Positions 24,776-35,263 of a DNA stretch of 64,000 nucleotides are shown here, piece after piece. The stretch is taken from positions 1,542,667 to 1,606,666 of the forward strand of contig KE546970.1 of assembly GCA_000442125.1 (NCBI GenBank), given 5' to 3'. The DNA comes from Opeltia flavorubescens. Taxonomy: Eukaryota; Ascomycota; Lecanoromycetes; Teloschistales; Teloschistaceae. The notes beneath the pieces were generated by a model. That model did no database searches. It was given only the letters and a program-made list of their open reading frames with translations, and was not told where the DNA came from. The position numbers and the translations under genes are program-made. Numbering within the stretch: position 1 is the first letter of the stretch; every line of letters begins with the position of its first letter.

Positions 24776-26368
24776 ATGTCTCTCAAATGTCCAAGAATAC
24801 CGAGCAGCCTATTCCGAAGTCACTCATATCGTCAGCAGCTGTACCACATACGATGGTCTCATCCAGCAAACGTACGGTGGAGCTCAGTCTCCCAGCGGCC
24901 AGGCTCAGATCAGTAGGTAGAACCTATTCTCTAAAAGGAGCAGGACACTGACTGTAGCTTAGTGTCCGCTTCCCTGGAGCTGTTGACAGCAAATTCACCA
25001 CGAAGCTTTCTTTCGAACATCCTTCGACCCATCCTGCGATTCCGACGTACAGGTTTATGGACTCAGATGGCGTAGTGGTCGATCAAGTGCGAGAGCCAAA
25101 TGTCAGCGATGAGGAGGTCTTGACATGGTATAATAACATGTTGACGGGTATGCAATCCATATCAAACACCAAGCTTCAGATTGCTGATACGGAGGGAACT
25201 TTCCCAGGGTAGTCAGCATAATGGACCTCATCATGTTCGATGCTCAAAGACAGGGTCGATTGAGTTTCTATATGGTGGGCCAATCCGTCACTCGTGATAC
25301 CCAATCACTAAATAGTCGCTCTTAAGGTGTCAGCCGGCGAGGAAGGCATTGCCATTGGCTCAGCATCCGCCCTATCACCCGAAGACGTGGTATTTGCCCA
25401 GTATCGAGAAGCGGGTGTCTTCCAACAACGTGGCTACACGCTCGAGGATTTCATGTCCCAACTCTTCGCCAATCGAAAGGACAATGGCAAGGGCCGAAAC
25501 ATGCCCGTCCACTACGGGAGCAGCAAATTGAACATCGTACGTAATGTCTTCTGTCAGCCTCTGTCGCTCCCTCGGGTACGTCTTCTCACTGTACTAGCAC
25601 ACCATATCCTCTCCCCTCGCAACTCAGATTCCCCAAGCCGCCGGCGCAGCCTATGCGCTCAAACTCCAATCCCTCCAAAACCCCAACCTCGCGCCCAGGA
25701 TTGTAGCTTGCTACTTTGGCGAGGGCGCTGCCAGCGAAGGTGATTTCCACGCCGCCCTCAATATCGCTGCTACTCGCTCCTGCCCCGTCGTCTTCCTCTG
25801 CCGCAACAATGGCTACGCGATCTCCACCCCAACGCTAGAACAATACCGCGGCGATGGCATCGCAAGCCGAGGTATCGGATACGGCATTGACACCATCCGT
25901 GTCGACGGTAATGACATCTTCGCTGTGCGGGAAGCTACAAAAGAAGCTCGCAGAATGGCTCTCGAAGATGGCGGTAAACCCGTGCTCATCGAAGCAATGA
26001 GTTACCGTGTCTCTCACCACAGCACTAGTGATGATAGTTTCGCTTACCGAGCCAAAGTTGAAGTGGAGGATTGGAAGCGGAGGGATAATCCGATCACGAG
26101 GCTGAGGAAATGGATGGAGAGGAGGGGGTTGTGGGATGAGGATAAGGAGCGAGATGCAAGGAGTCGGATTAGGAGAGAGGTGCTGAAAGCGTTCGCGGAA
26201 GCGGAGAAGGAGAAGAAGCCGAGTTTGAGTGGCATGTTTGAAGGTGTTTATGAAGAAGTTACGGAGGAGGGTAGGGGGCACATGAGGGAGTTGAAGGATG
26301 TGTTGGAGAGGTATCCGGAAGAGTATGATGTGGCAGAATTTGAAGGTGGGAAAGATGGTTTGTCTTGA
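24776..26368 (+). CDS. Branched-chain 2-oxoacid dehydrogenase E1 subunit alpha, mitochondrial, 5 exons
   Basis: Exons 24776-24912, 24963-25147, 25213-25274, 25327-25536 and 25598-26368 join in frame to 454 residues, the usual E1-alpha length. With E1-beta it decarboxylates the 2-oxoacids of Val, Leu and Ile in the matrix, using thiamine diphosphate. Seen: an Arg/Ser-rich presequence (MSLKCPRIPSSLFRSHSYRQ); VRFPGAVDSKF; DLIMFDAQRQGRLSFYM; SAGEEGIAIGSASAL; YREAGVFQQRGY; the TPP motif from GEGAASEGDFHAALN to RNNGYAIS; and the Ser-loop region SYRVSHHSTSDDS that the BCKDH kinase recognises in animals. An in-frame ATG lies upstream at 24692; 24776 is preferred because it gives a cleaner presequence. 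The start lies about 150 bp from a transposon arm. It converges on TRM7 with an 84-bp gap. Confidence 0.95.
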
Positions 26369-26452
26369 ATTGGGGATTTGAGATCAAATACGAATTGGGT
26401 ATCACAAAATGTCAAAGAAGTATCCCGAACCTTTACCTCACCCTCCTGATAT

Positions 26453-27628
26453 TCAAGACCCTCCACCTCCCTTTCCCGTCTTCCCATACGCTCCTCCCAA
26501 CTGCCTCCTCACCTCCAAAGCCCGCTTATAAGGCGGCGCTGTTGGTGGCTGCACAGGATCCAGACTCACCCTGCCCTTCGGAAGATGATACGTCGCATCT
26601 GAATCCCAAGCCGAAAGATCCCCACAAGCCACAAACGGTGCAATCCATCTCCTTTGATCTTTTTCATCCTTCTCGAACTCCAGTATCGTCACCCCATCCC
26701 CCCTCTCCGTCCTCCTTTGCCCATTTTTCCATCCCTTGTCCTCCTCAACCCCAGTAACAGTGACTCCTCCATTCCCCTTCCCCTCCCCCTCCCCATAACC
26801 CCCCCCAAAAAACCCCCTACAAACCACAAAAGCCTCCAAACTACTCGCCCGACTACTCCTTGGCTTCGCACACTCCACCCTCTCAAAATAAAATCTCAAC
26901 TGCGCATAGATAAGATCTACATCCTTCCCCCTGAAGATTTTAGCGACGAATGTCCCGCCTGGTTTTAGGATTTTGAGGGCGAGGGAGAGGGCGGAGGAGA
27001 GGAGTTGGGATTGGATGTAGATGTCTAGGTCGTGCAGGCCTGTGACGTCGGGGGCGCCGTCGCAGAGGATGAGGTCTACTAGGGGGGTTGGTGTTGAGGT
27101 GGGGGGTTGTGTGGGTGAAGAGGGGGAGGAGGGGGATGGCGAGGAGGTTGAGGGGTTGAGAGCGGCGAGGATTCGTGGAGGGGTGGAGGGATGCGTTATA
27201 TCCCCCACCAGCGTGGTGATTCCTGGTAGTGGAGAGATGGGTTGGAGGTCTATGGCCACGATACGGACGTTCTTTCTCGGCTGTAACTTCTCTCCCACGG
27301 GAGCGGAGAGGGTGTCATAACCCTCCTCCTTGTCCTCATCCCCTTGTGTATCAGAGGAGTTTGTCTTCGGAAATATCACCGCCTGGTTCCTCCGTTGCTT
27401 TTCTTCCCATCTCCGCCGCCCAAATCCTTCACCCTTTATGAGCACGCGCGAGAGGACTTGGGACCAGCTTCCGGGTGCGGCGCAGAGGTCGACGACGCGG
27501 GTCACGCCCTTGAAGAGGTCGAATTGCTCGTCTAGTTGGATGAGCTTGAAGGCGGAGCGGGCGCGCCAGCCTTGCTCTTTGGCGAGGCGGTAGTAGGCGT
27601 CTCGTTTGTCTTTGGAGGATTTGCCCAT
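26453..27628 (-). CDS. TRM7: TRM7, tRNA (cytidine32/guanosine34-2'-O)-methyltransferase
   Basis: A single intronless frame of 391 residues of the FtsJ/RrmJ family, which 2'-O-methylates positions 32 and 34 of the tRNA anticodon loop, with partners Trm732 and Rtt10 in yeast. Seen: the start MGKSSKDKRDAYYRLAKEQG typical of Trm7; SAM motif VVDLCAAPGSWSQVL; the catalytic tetrad K28, D190, K230 and E265 in SAFKL, LILCDGAP, FVAKIFRG and SLEAFVVCRGF. Compared with yeast Trm7 (310 aa) it has an inserted loop at about residues 65-120 and a Ser/Pro/Thr run at about 158-183, plus a Gly-rich insert after the catalytic Glu. All lie between core strands, so activity is likely kept. Confidence 0.93.
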   Translation of the reverse strand: MGKSSKDKRDAYYRLAKEQGWRARSAFKLIQLDEQFDLFKGVTRVVDLCAAPGSWSQVLSRVLIKGEGFGRRRWEEKQRRNQAVIFPKTNSSDTQGDEDKEEGYDTLSAPVGEKLQPRKNVRIVAIDLQPISPLPGITTLVGDITHPSTPPRILAALNPSTSSPSPSSPSSPTQPPTSTPTPLVDLILCDGAPDVTGLHDLDIYIQSQLLSSALSLALKILKPGGTFVAKIFRGKDVDLIYAQLRFYFERVECAKPRSSRASSLEAFVVCRGFFGGGYGEGEGKGNGGVTVTGVEEDKGWKNGQRRTERGDGVTILEFEKDEKDQRRWIAPFVACGDLSAWDSDATYHLPKGRVSLDPVQPPTAPPYKRALEVRRQLGGAYGKTGKGGGGS

Positions 27629-27981
27629 TGTGGAGGGGGGAAAGGGGTTGGGCGCTAAGGGATATTTGTTTTGCGTTGTGAATGGAGTGTAAAGAGCACT
27701 GTGTGAATGACGTCATGCATCGAAAGGAAGGACGGCATGGGGTGTAGAAAATAGCCTGGGGCGACGAACGGTAATCTCACTTACCTGAAAACTCTATTTT
27801 GAGTTATTCTGGATGCAATTAATATTTCTGAATACACACTAATAGGTAGGAGTTTCTCGTAAATCATGAAGTCGTATTTTCTAGCTATCATTATTTCTCC
27901 AAGACTCTGCTGCATTTAGTACGTGAGAGACTACCTTCTTATTGACTTTCTTTCTTGCCTTTTCTCCAGATGTGACCCTGC
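27629..27981. other. Intergenic spacer
   Basis: 5' flank of TRM7 and 3' flank of the next minus-strand gene. No gene or repeat is seen. Confidence 0.5.
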
Positions 27982-28866
27982 TCATGCAGTCACAAACCCT
28001 CTGTCACCTTGTCTGATTGCCCAACTCGGTACCACGTCCTGCGGGTTCTTGGACCATTTCTCCAAGCACTGCTTGCCTTCCGGCTCTCCATACCCCAAGT
28101 CCAAGGCCCATTGCATAAAATATGCATAGCTCTCCGCATTCGTCGTTGAATCCTTGACGAAGTTTGGTTTCGGATCTGTCAGCGAATTTACGGTGAGGTT
28201 GTGGCAAGCCACAGGGCCGGACACGCGGTCGTAAATTTCCTCGACGATGTTCGACATCTGGAGGAGCTGCTTCGCCATTACCCATCCAAGGGTGGGTGCG
28301 CCAGGAGTGGCATTGGTGCAAGCGGGTGCGGACGCTTTGAGATTTTCCTGGGCGTAAGGGCAGAGCGAGACGACCCAGCTGGTATGACCAGGAATCTTAG
28401 TCTCCTTGAGACCAAAATGTTTTGTGGCGCCAAGTTGGGTGGATTTCGAATTTCTGCTGGCATCGCAGAGAACGGGGTTACTGCAGTCGAGGTTGACGGA
28501 TCCAATGATGTTCTGAGGGTTTTCGAGATAGTTGACAAGTCGTGTCAGGACGTGGTGCACATATGGCGCAAACTGGGGTATGAAGAAGTAGGGCAATGGG
28601 GGCTGGTCAAGGTGTGCGGCTGCTTTCAAGCCGGCAAGAGCCATGTTGTGGACGTCGGTGATGGACTTATTAAGGCTGTCCCTTGGGTTGCAGCCGTCAA
28701 TCCAGGAGCTGGTGCCGTAAAGATATAAGCTAATTCCATAGTTTCCATCGGCATTGGGTTTGATGCCAGTGGGTTGTGACGCGACTTGAGGAAGACTTGC
28801 AGATGCTAGATGGAGAAAAGGGATAGATGCTATGACGGCGGCTGGGAAAGCTCTCGAAAAGATCAT
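27982..28866 (-). CDS. Secreted M35-like protein lacking the zinc-binding motif (hypothetical)
   Basis: 294 residues, intronless, with a clear signal peptide (AVIASIPFLHLASASLP, cleavage near residue 24). Mature Cys residues and Asn-X-Ser/Thr sites (NKS, NAT, NLT) fit secretion. The order of segments in the second half (a core LCPYAQ segment, then GWVMAKQLLQMSNIVEEIYD, then NAESYAYFMQWAL) resembles fungal lysine-specific/deuterolysin-like metallopeptidases (M35), where the middle segment normally carries HExxH and the last carries the N-A-D-S-Y-A-x-F helix. No HExxH exists anywhere in this protein. So it may be a non-catalytic relative; this rests on recalled family pattern, not a search. The signal peptide and frame are firm, the family is not. 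Confidence 0.6.
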   Translation of the reverse strand: MIFSRAFPAAVIASIPFLHLASASLPQVASQPTGIKPNADGNYGISLYLYGTSSWIDGCNPRDSLNKSITDVHNMALAGLKAAAHLDQPPLPYFFIPQFAPYVHHVLTRLVNYLENPQNIIGSVNLDCSNPVLCDASRNSKSTQLGATKHFGLKETKIPGHTSWVVSLCPYAQENLKASAPACTNATPGAPTLGWVMAKQLLQMSNIVEEIYDRVSGPVACHNLTVNSLTDPKPNFVKDSTTNAESYAYFMQWALDLGYGEPEGKQCLEKWSKNPQDVVPSWAIRQGDRGFVTA

Positions 28867-30148
28867 TTTGCAGGGAGAAGCCAGTGAGAAATCGTGAACG
28901 AACGTTACTCGAGGGCTGCATGGGTTTCTTCAAACTTTATATACCTAATTCGACTCCTGGTCGATGAATTTGCGCACGATGACCTTTTGGCGCAGCGCTT
29001 GAAGCTGCCATTCAAGGAACATCAGTAGCGACGGCAATGCGAGGAAATATTTGCTTGATCAAACCACTGAAAAAGGCCATGGTAGTTCGTTCACTCCCAA
29101 TATACATACCTGTTCAAGAGGTGACATGTGGAGTAATCCAATACCGACAAGATTGACCCACCACAGACATATCAAAAATCTGCAAAATAGACCTGAAAGA
29201 TCGAAAGCCGTGTTATGGCTTCGGTGTGGAAACGTGAAAAAGCAAACAGGAAGCAAGCGCTCGTTTAAGCGAGTGATGTTGAAGCGATCGCGTGTCATTG
29301 TGAATTTGACTTCACCTCTTCGCGAAAACTAGCTATCGAAAATAGACATGATCTCACGGATGCAGGTATAATTCTGTAGATGTGTCTGAACGATTATTCC
29401 CCAGCCCCTCGAATTATCTTTGCCGTTGATACTTGTAGAGTTATCGTGTTCAGAGGACTGAAACTCTCCACGGCTCCATCCACTTCACGTTTTTCGCCAA
29501 GTACAAGGCATTGAGACCGTTAAAAACTATGAAAGGTAGTAATGAGATGATTACTGTATCATGAGCATATATAGAGCTACTTACATCTTGAGCACTAATT
29601 TGCTAGGAACATGGAATGGAAGAAGCTACGATGAGCTTGAAACTGAGTGGATTAGTAGGCGCTAAAGAGTGCCTCGCATTAGTGTCTCTGTCCTATAGAC
29701 GCAGCCAAAGAAAGCGCATGGCACGGCTCGGGGAGTTATAAAGTTTTGCCGCTCTTGTCTCCACCCCATCCCAGCCGTTTATGTAGCAAATGATTAGAGA
29801 TATCTCTTCACCTACCATCTTTAGTGATTACAACATTACTAGGTATTGTTTCCACTTATTCATGCAGTATTGATAGATCTCAATTCTTAATACATACTTT
29901 TTACTCTGAAAACTATAAGCTTGGCCGACTAGTTTCGATGACCAATAGAGAAACAGCTATCTATCTCACGTAGACGTAAATACTTAGCCAAAAACACTAG
30001 TTCCTAAATATCAGTATCTGACCATCCTAGAGAGATGATTTGAAGCTACAGATATAGATCCTACCAATTTCTCCTCACCGGGCAAGCTTCCATCATCATA
30101 CCCGACCGCAAAGCTGATTCGACGAACGGAAATCACTGTTCGAACATT
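28867..30148. other. Long divergent intergenic region
   Basis: About 1.3 kb between the divergent secreted-protein gene and the bZIP gene. It should hold both promoters. The overlapping frames at 29051-29332 look like chance. No RNA gene or repeat was found. Confidence 0.5.
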
Positions 30149-31434
30149 ATGGATCCTCTAGTCACCACTTCAGGAGCATCACTGGTTTCTTCGAGCCTCT
30201 CAAAGATCCGTAGCAATGAAGACAAGACCAACGTAGACAAACGAAAGCCGGTGCGTCGCGACCCGGAGAAGCGGCGACAACAGAACATTCAAGCCCAAAA
30301 GAAGTACCGTGAGTGACCCTCTATCCTCATCTTCCATGAAAGTGTTATCCGATCGAGGAAAAAGTCTGATAGCCAAGATCAGGAGAGAAGTTGAAGAAGC
30401 GGATTGATGATCTCGAGACATTGGTCACGTCGATCACAGAACCACGAGGAGCAGCACAAGCATCCGTTACTGATGGCAGCCTGAGCAACGCCTCTAAACC
30501 TTGCACTGGCCTTTCTGATAATACTGATAGCGAAAATCAGATCTCTAGCCACCACGCGGGGCATGTCTTCAGTGACCGCAATGATGAATCCGCTTTTGAC
30601 CTGGCCGACTTCATCAATCCAAGCTCCATCTTACCTAATCCATCACCATCAGATCTGATTCTGTGGGATCCAGCGAGCTCCATCGATGCTTTTCAACTCG
30701 TTCATGATAAGGATTCGATGCTGGGGCCACAACCACCGAACGGCTACACTGAGTGCGGCTGCCTTCAACCCCACGTGCAAGTCAGTTCGCTAGGACCGAG
30801 GGTATACAAAGATCTACATGCAGAAAAGGACGGTACAAGGCCATGTGCGGCCGACCCATACGCTAACACGCTTTGCGTCGAGCGCATGTGTATCATCCAG
30901 GCGGTGTGGGCGAATTGCTTACACATTGGTATCACAGAAGACATGCTCTGTGACGATGAAGCTGTATCGCCCTTCTTCCGACCCAGTACCCGCAAATCCG
31001 TAGATGCTTCGCGATCTGACAGCATGGTCAAGTCCATTCAAAACATATTCAAAACTCTCAAGGTTGACGTGAGGCCGATTCGAGAACAAATCACGAATCA
31101 GCATCATCCTATGATTGACGTTCTCCCTTTTCCGACACTCAGAAAGAATCTCATCACAAAGGGCGGTGCCGTCGATGAGGATGAACTCTTCGACGACCTG
31201 CTCAATGGATTGATTTGCTGGGGAGGAGCTGGGGTTGGACAGAAAGACCGGGACTGCTCTACGGGAAAAGTGTCGACAGGCACACCATGGGACAACAGGA
31301 GCTGGGAAGGCAGAACCTGGTTCCTACAGAAGTATTGGACGTTGCTCGGAGGGGAAGATGGAGAACTGGTGCAGCAAAGTGAATGGTGGCGAAGCATAAG
31401 AGGTGACGAAAACGACATTCGGACGGGGCTATGA
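30149..31434 (+). CDS. bZIP transcription factor with DUF3425-type C-terminal domain
   Basis: Exons 30149-30308 and 30383-31434 join to 403 residues; donor GTGAGT, acceptor ATCAG. The basic region is RRDPEKRRQQNIQAQKKYR with the N-x7-R signature (N46, R54), followed by a short leucine-zipper start (EKLKKRIDDLETLV). The single intron splits the codon of the invariant Arg. The C-terminal half carries the pattern of DUF3425: RMCIIQAVWANCLHIGI, HPMIDVLPFPTLRKNLI, GLICWGG, GTPWDNRSWEGRTWFLQKYW and QSEWWRSIRG. This domain is common in fungal bZIP factors of the AP-1/stress or secondary-metabolite type and its role is unknown. A nuclear, DNA-binding role is sure; its targets cannot be told from the window. 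Confidence 0.9.
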
Positions 31435-31929
31435 ATAAGTACATGTGCCATGTGGAAGTCGATATTGAGTCGCGAAACGATCTCCCATGCCAGACGACTC
31501 GAAGAAGTGGAGGAAATGGCTCATATGATTTGTGAGCTGGAGCATCAAGGTCGTTATCATAATTTTGTTTGGCTGGGACGTTCAGCTGTCTTAATGCTTT
31601 AAGAAAAAGCTATCGAGCGGTGCTTATCTACCTCGAGGGTGAAGATATGCTATAGGGTTCAAGCTGCCACTTTTTTGGCCTAGAAGAAGCGATCAGGCTC
31701 CCTGGAATGTTCACTTCAGTCCGTTTGTCATTCCCGATCCTGCCTAGTACCCTTGGTACTTTAGTGCTGGTCACATCAATTCCCAGAGCGGCGGCTGAGC
31801 TCAGCAACCCCGTTACCACCTCGGATGTCGCTCGTTCAAATAATTGGCTTGGACATACCGCTAAGCACTGAAAATCTGCAACATCGATTTTCTTCAGCAG
31901 TCCGACAGATCCCATCAACTTCAAATGTC
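31435..31929. other. Intergenic spacer
   Basis: 3' flank of the bZIP gene and promoter of the FMP52-like gene. An in-frame ATG at 31825 could extend the next protein by 35 residues. Nothing else is seen. Confidence 0.45.
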
Positions 31930-33079
31930 ATGGCGACAACTGCAGTAGCAGCAGCAGCAGCATCATCAGGACCAGCGACATCAGCATTGATATTCGGCAG
32001 CACCGGCGCAGTAGGAAGTCACATCCTCACAACTCTCCTCGATAGCACCACCAAAGCCACCCCCAATGACAGCACTAAACGGATCTTCAACACCATCCAG
32101 ACCATATCCCGACAACTCCCATCGCATTTCATCCCCAACCCTCCACCGCCGCCAGAGAAACTCACAATGATCCATGAAGCCGACACGTCCGAATGGGCAT
32201 CCCTAATCTCCACGCTATTTCCAACCCCCTCGGTCGTCTTCAACGCCATCGGCACCACTCGCGCCGCAGCAGGTGGAATCCAAAATCAGTGGAGCATCGA
32301 CCACGACCTGGTCATTTACACCGCCAAAGCAGCAGCCAAAACCGCTGCCCCCAACATCACCAATACTACCCCTGGATCGGTGTCCACGGGTGTTCGCACA
32401 TTCGTCTTCATCTCCAGTGGCGGTACGAGAGGTTGGGTCAGTAAGCACGTGCCCTACAGCCAGATGAAGATCGGGGTCGAAGACACGATTCGGGATCTCG
32501 GGTTCGAGTGTGCGATTGTCTTGAGACCTGGCATGATTGTGGGTAACAGGGAGAAACCCAAGTCGGTGGTTTTGGAGACGGTGTTGGGTAACTTGCATCG
32601 CGTCAGCTGGAAGCTGCAGGATTTGATCGGTACGTTTATTTGGCTTCCCACCCCATCCCCCCCCCCCTTTTTTTTGCTTTTTTGTCTACATCCAAGGAAA
32701 AGTGTAGATTGTATTTCTTTGGTTACATCTAGGTTCTCCGTCTTTCCACTATTCATTTTTCTTACCTCTATGGGAGGCCTGCGCTTGTTGATTCTCGGCG
32801 GTTCAGTACAAGCTTTCTTATCTGTTCTAGTAGTGCTACATAGCCTACGCTCCAAGCTTTCTCCCCCCCTCCCTTATTTTCCTCTTCCCCTCTCTCAATA
32901 GCTCGTCTACTCTATGAAACCTCATCTCATACCACAAAACAGCACAAGACCAAATCGTCATCGCCCGCGCAGCGGTAGCAGCGGCAAGAATCGCACAGGA
33001 AGGTAAAGCACCCTCGAAGTACTGGGTGCTTGAGCAGGCGGACATTATGAAATACGGTAGAGATGAGTGGAAAGGGTAG
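31930..33079 (+). CDS. FMP52-like NAD(P)-binding protein (mitochondrial outer membrane)
   Basis: Exons 31930-32629 and 32943-33079 join to 278 residues. The N-terminus is an Ala/Thr/Ser tract, then the Rossmann motif ALIFGSTGAVGSHIL, the second-strand region VVFNAIGTTRAAAGG, FVFISSGGTRG, YSQMKIGVEDTI with the SDR-like Tyr/Lys pair, and VLRPGMIVGNRE. After the intron the family's C-terminus follows: QDQIVIARAAVAAARIAQEG and KYWVLEQADIMKYGRDEWKG. This is the order of yeast Fmp52 and animal HTATIP2/TIP30, atypical short-chain reductases. The intron is 313 nt, much longer than others here, with runs of C and T; a small hidden exon cannot be excluded. Yeast Fmp52 is 231 aa, so the start may lie slightly downstream or the N-terminus is longer here. 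Confidence 0.82.
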
Positions 33080-33517
33080 TAATGGAAATCGGACAAACGG
33101 GTAGACGGCTGGCGGTCTGTTTTGAATGATGTCGTCATTGTTCACTTTTTTGTCGGATCTCCTTGCTAATTGCTTCGAACGGGCCGCACATGTACTGCGT
33201 GTACATGCTCTCTAGTCCGTTGCAACCGAGGATGAATAAGTCGGAAGGTAGACCGACGGGGACTTCGCAGAATGACAAGCAACGAACAATAAAGCCGGCG
33301 TCCTTTATGGCTTTTAAAGATATGGAATGAGGTTGATGTTCTTGGAATTGATCAAGTCTATTTTCTACGAATCTGCCTTTTACGGGAAGCCCGTGCAGTC
33401 TTGAGTATTCGACTTCAAAGCTTTTCACGGCTGATAAGCACAAAAAACTAAGCCTAGTGTATGACACGAAAATGCAGCCTCATCATTATGTAGGGCTGAT
33501 ATTCTCCCTCACATAGA
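33080..33517. other. Convergent intergenic spacer
   Basis: Between the FMP52-like gene and the MFS transporter. A 110-codon minus-strand frame (33135-33467) has no recognisable domain and may be part of the transporter's 3' untranslated region. Confidence 0.4.
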
Positions 33518-35263
33518 TCAAGCAGCTCCACCACTTGCAATGGCCGCCGTATTCAACTTCTTGCGGTGTCCAAACAAAACATTGACGACCAATGCCACGC
33601 CAGCCGAGGCCAGCCCGATAGCGAACGAAATCTTCAACCCTCTCATGTACGCCTCCAAAATTCCCGACAGCTGTTCCGGTGTGAAAGCTTTGCGTAGGTC
33701 TGTTGCTCCCGTGGCTATGACCAATGCAGGATCGACGTTGGGTGCCGAATGGATCATGGTCTTGAGAAGGACGTTCACGAAAGCGGATTGGGCGGCAGAG
33801 ACCATGAAAGCACCACCGACGGTCTGGCAGAAGAGAAGAATTGCCGTCACTTCGGCCAAATCCGTAGCTGATGCAATGGACTGGCAGATGATGATAGGAA
33901 CCTGAGATGCCATTCCCCATCCGAATCCTCCGAGGACCTGGTATCCGATCCATTTCCCTTCACTGGTGCCCATGTCGAATGTGTAAAACAAACCTGACGC
34001 GACCACTCCAATGGCTGTGCCGACAACCATGATGGGCGCTGCAATGCCAGTGATTGAGATGTACGTACCACTGGCTATCATTGATATGGAAACGGCTATA
34101 ATAAGGGGCAGATTCCGCACACCGCTCATCTCGGGACTGACGTTGTCAATGCTTTGGAAGTAGATGGGCAGGTAGTAGATGATGAGGAAGTAGGCGCCAG
34201 AGAAGAAAAATCCATATGCGAATTGTGCCCAATATACTCTTTTGGCGAGTAATCGAAACGGTACCATTGCCTTATCCTCCTGGCACCATTCCCACAGGCC
34301 AAAGGCGACCACGAGGGCAGAAAAGCAGACTAGGAGACCAATAACCCGGGATGAGTTCCAATTGCGTATCNCCCCGCCGTAGTGCAGGGCAAGGATGTAG
34401 CTGATTACCGCACCCATTACGAGCGTCACACCCACGATGTCCATGTGGAGGAGTTTCTCGACCAATGTTGCCGGTTGAGGTTTGGCCTTGCTCGGTGTTC
34501 TGAAGAACAGGAACACAATAAAGGCCGAAAGGGCTCCGATGGGTAAATTGATGTAGAAGCACCAACGCCAAGTGACTCTCTCCGCGAAAGCACCGCCGAT
34601 CAATGGTCCCACGACAGCGGCTATCCCGTACGTCGTCCCAATGATGCCGGTGAACAACGGTCGTTTCTTTGGTGTCGCCGAGAATCCGATGATGGTGTAA
34701 ACGCCCGATCCGATGCCCGCCGCACCCACACCGGCGATGGCCCGACCTACGATCAAAGCGGTGCTGGTGGGAGCGACGCCGCAGATGAGAGAGCCGAGCT
34801 CGAAGATGAAGATGGAGATGACGAAAGTGAGCTTCAGGGGGAAATACTTGTAGAATTTCCCCCAGGCCGACTGGAAACCGCCGATGGTCATGAAGAAGGC
34901 GGAGCTGTACCAGGACACGTCGTCAAGACCGTGGAATTCACTGGTGATTTTCGGGATGGCGGTCGCGACTATTGTGAGGTCTAGGGAGACGAGGAAGATT
35001 CCTAGGACGAGAGCGAGGATGATGGCGGCCATGCGGAGGCCTGTGGGATACTCATTTTCATCTTCCTTGTCATCATCGTCGGGCATCCCATCTTTTTCAT
35101 TCGCGTCCTGGACCGTGTCCTTGCCAACTTCTTTCTCGTCGGCTGTATGTAGTGGTGAGGACGGTATCTGGGTCGAGGTTGTCTCACTCCTGGGATGGTG
35201 GAGAAGGAAGGTGCGTGAGTGTTCCGACTTCCCACCGTCGCTGAAGGTGTTTATCGAGGTCAT
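33518..35263 (-). CDS. MFS multidrug/toxin efflux transporter, DHA2 (14-TM) type
   Basis: 581 residues in one frame. An acidic cytosolic N-terminus (about 75 residues, [12 protein letters not shown]) precedes 14 predicted membrane helices. Seen: TM1 signature [13 protein letters not shown], motif A-like region around [30 protein letters not shown], and the antiporter motif [32 protein letters not shown] split across TM5. These place it in the fungal DHA2 group with aflatoxin and HC-toxin exporters, proton antiporters of the plasma membrane. The substrate cannot be told, and no toxin pathway is next door. One codon (base 34371 is N, residue 298) is ambiguous. The motif text above is given in two pieces in the protein: [12 protein letters not shown] then [12 protein letters not shown]. 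Confidence 0.92.
   Translation of the reverse strand: MTSINTFSDGGKSEHSRTFLLHHPRSETTSTQIPSSPLHTADEKEVGKDTVQDANEKDGMPDDDDKEDENEYPTGLRMAAIILALVLGIFLVSLDLTIVATAIPKITSEFHGLDDVSWYSSAFFMTIGGFQSAWGKFYKYFPLKLTFVISIFIFELGSLICGVAPTSTALIVGRAIAGVGAAGIGSGVYTIIGFSATPKKRPLFTGIIGTTYGIAAVVGPLIGGAFAERVTWRWCFYINLPIGALSAFIVFLFFRTPSKAKPQPATLVEKLLHMDIVGVTLVMGAVISYILALHYGGXIRNWNSSRVIGLLVCFSALVVAFGLWEWCQEDKAMVPFRLLAKRVYWAQFAYGFFFSGAYFLIIYYLPIYFQSIDNVSPEMSGVRNLPLIIAVSISMIASGTYISITGIAAPIMVVGTAIGVVASGLFYTFDMGTSEGKWIGYQVLGGFGWGMASQVPIIICQSIASATDLAEVTAILLFCQTVGGAFMVSAAQSAFVNVLLKTMIHSAPNVDPALVIATGATDLRKAFTPEQLSGILEAYMRGLKISFAIGLASAGVALVVNVLFGHRKKLNTAAIASGGAA

Noticed and set aside
28201-28728. 175-codon plus-strand frame opposite the secreted protein
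   Set aside because: Antisense shadow; the minus frame has a signal peptide and glycosylation sites.
33135-33467. 110-codon minus-strand frame between FMP52-like and MFS genes
   Set aside because: No domain, no splice link, and lies in the expected 3' untranslated region.
30149-35263. bZIP regulator, reductase and MFS pump as a secondary-metabolite cluster
   Set aside because: No backbone enzyme (PKS, NRPS, terpene synthase) nearby, and the reductase matches housekeeping FMP52.
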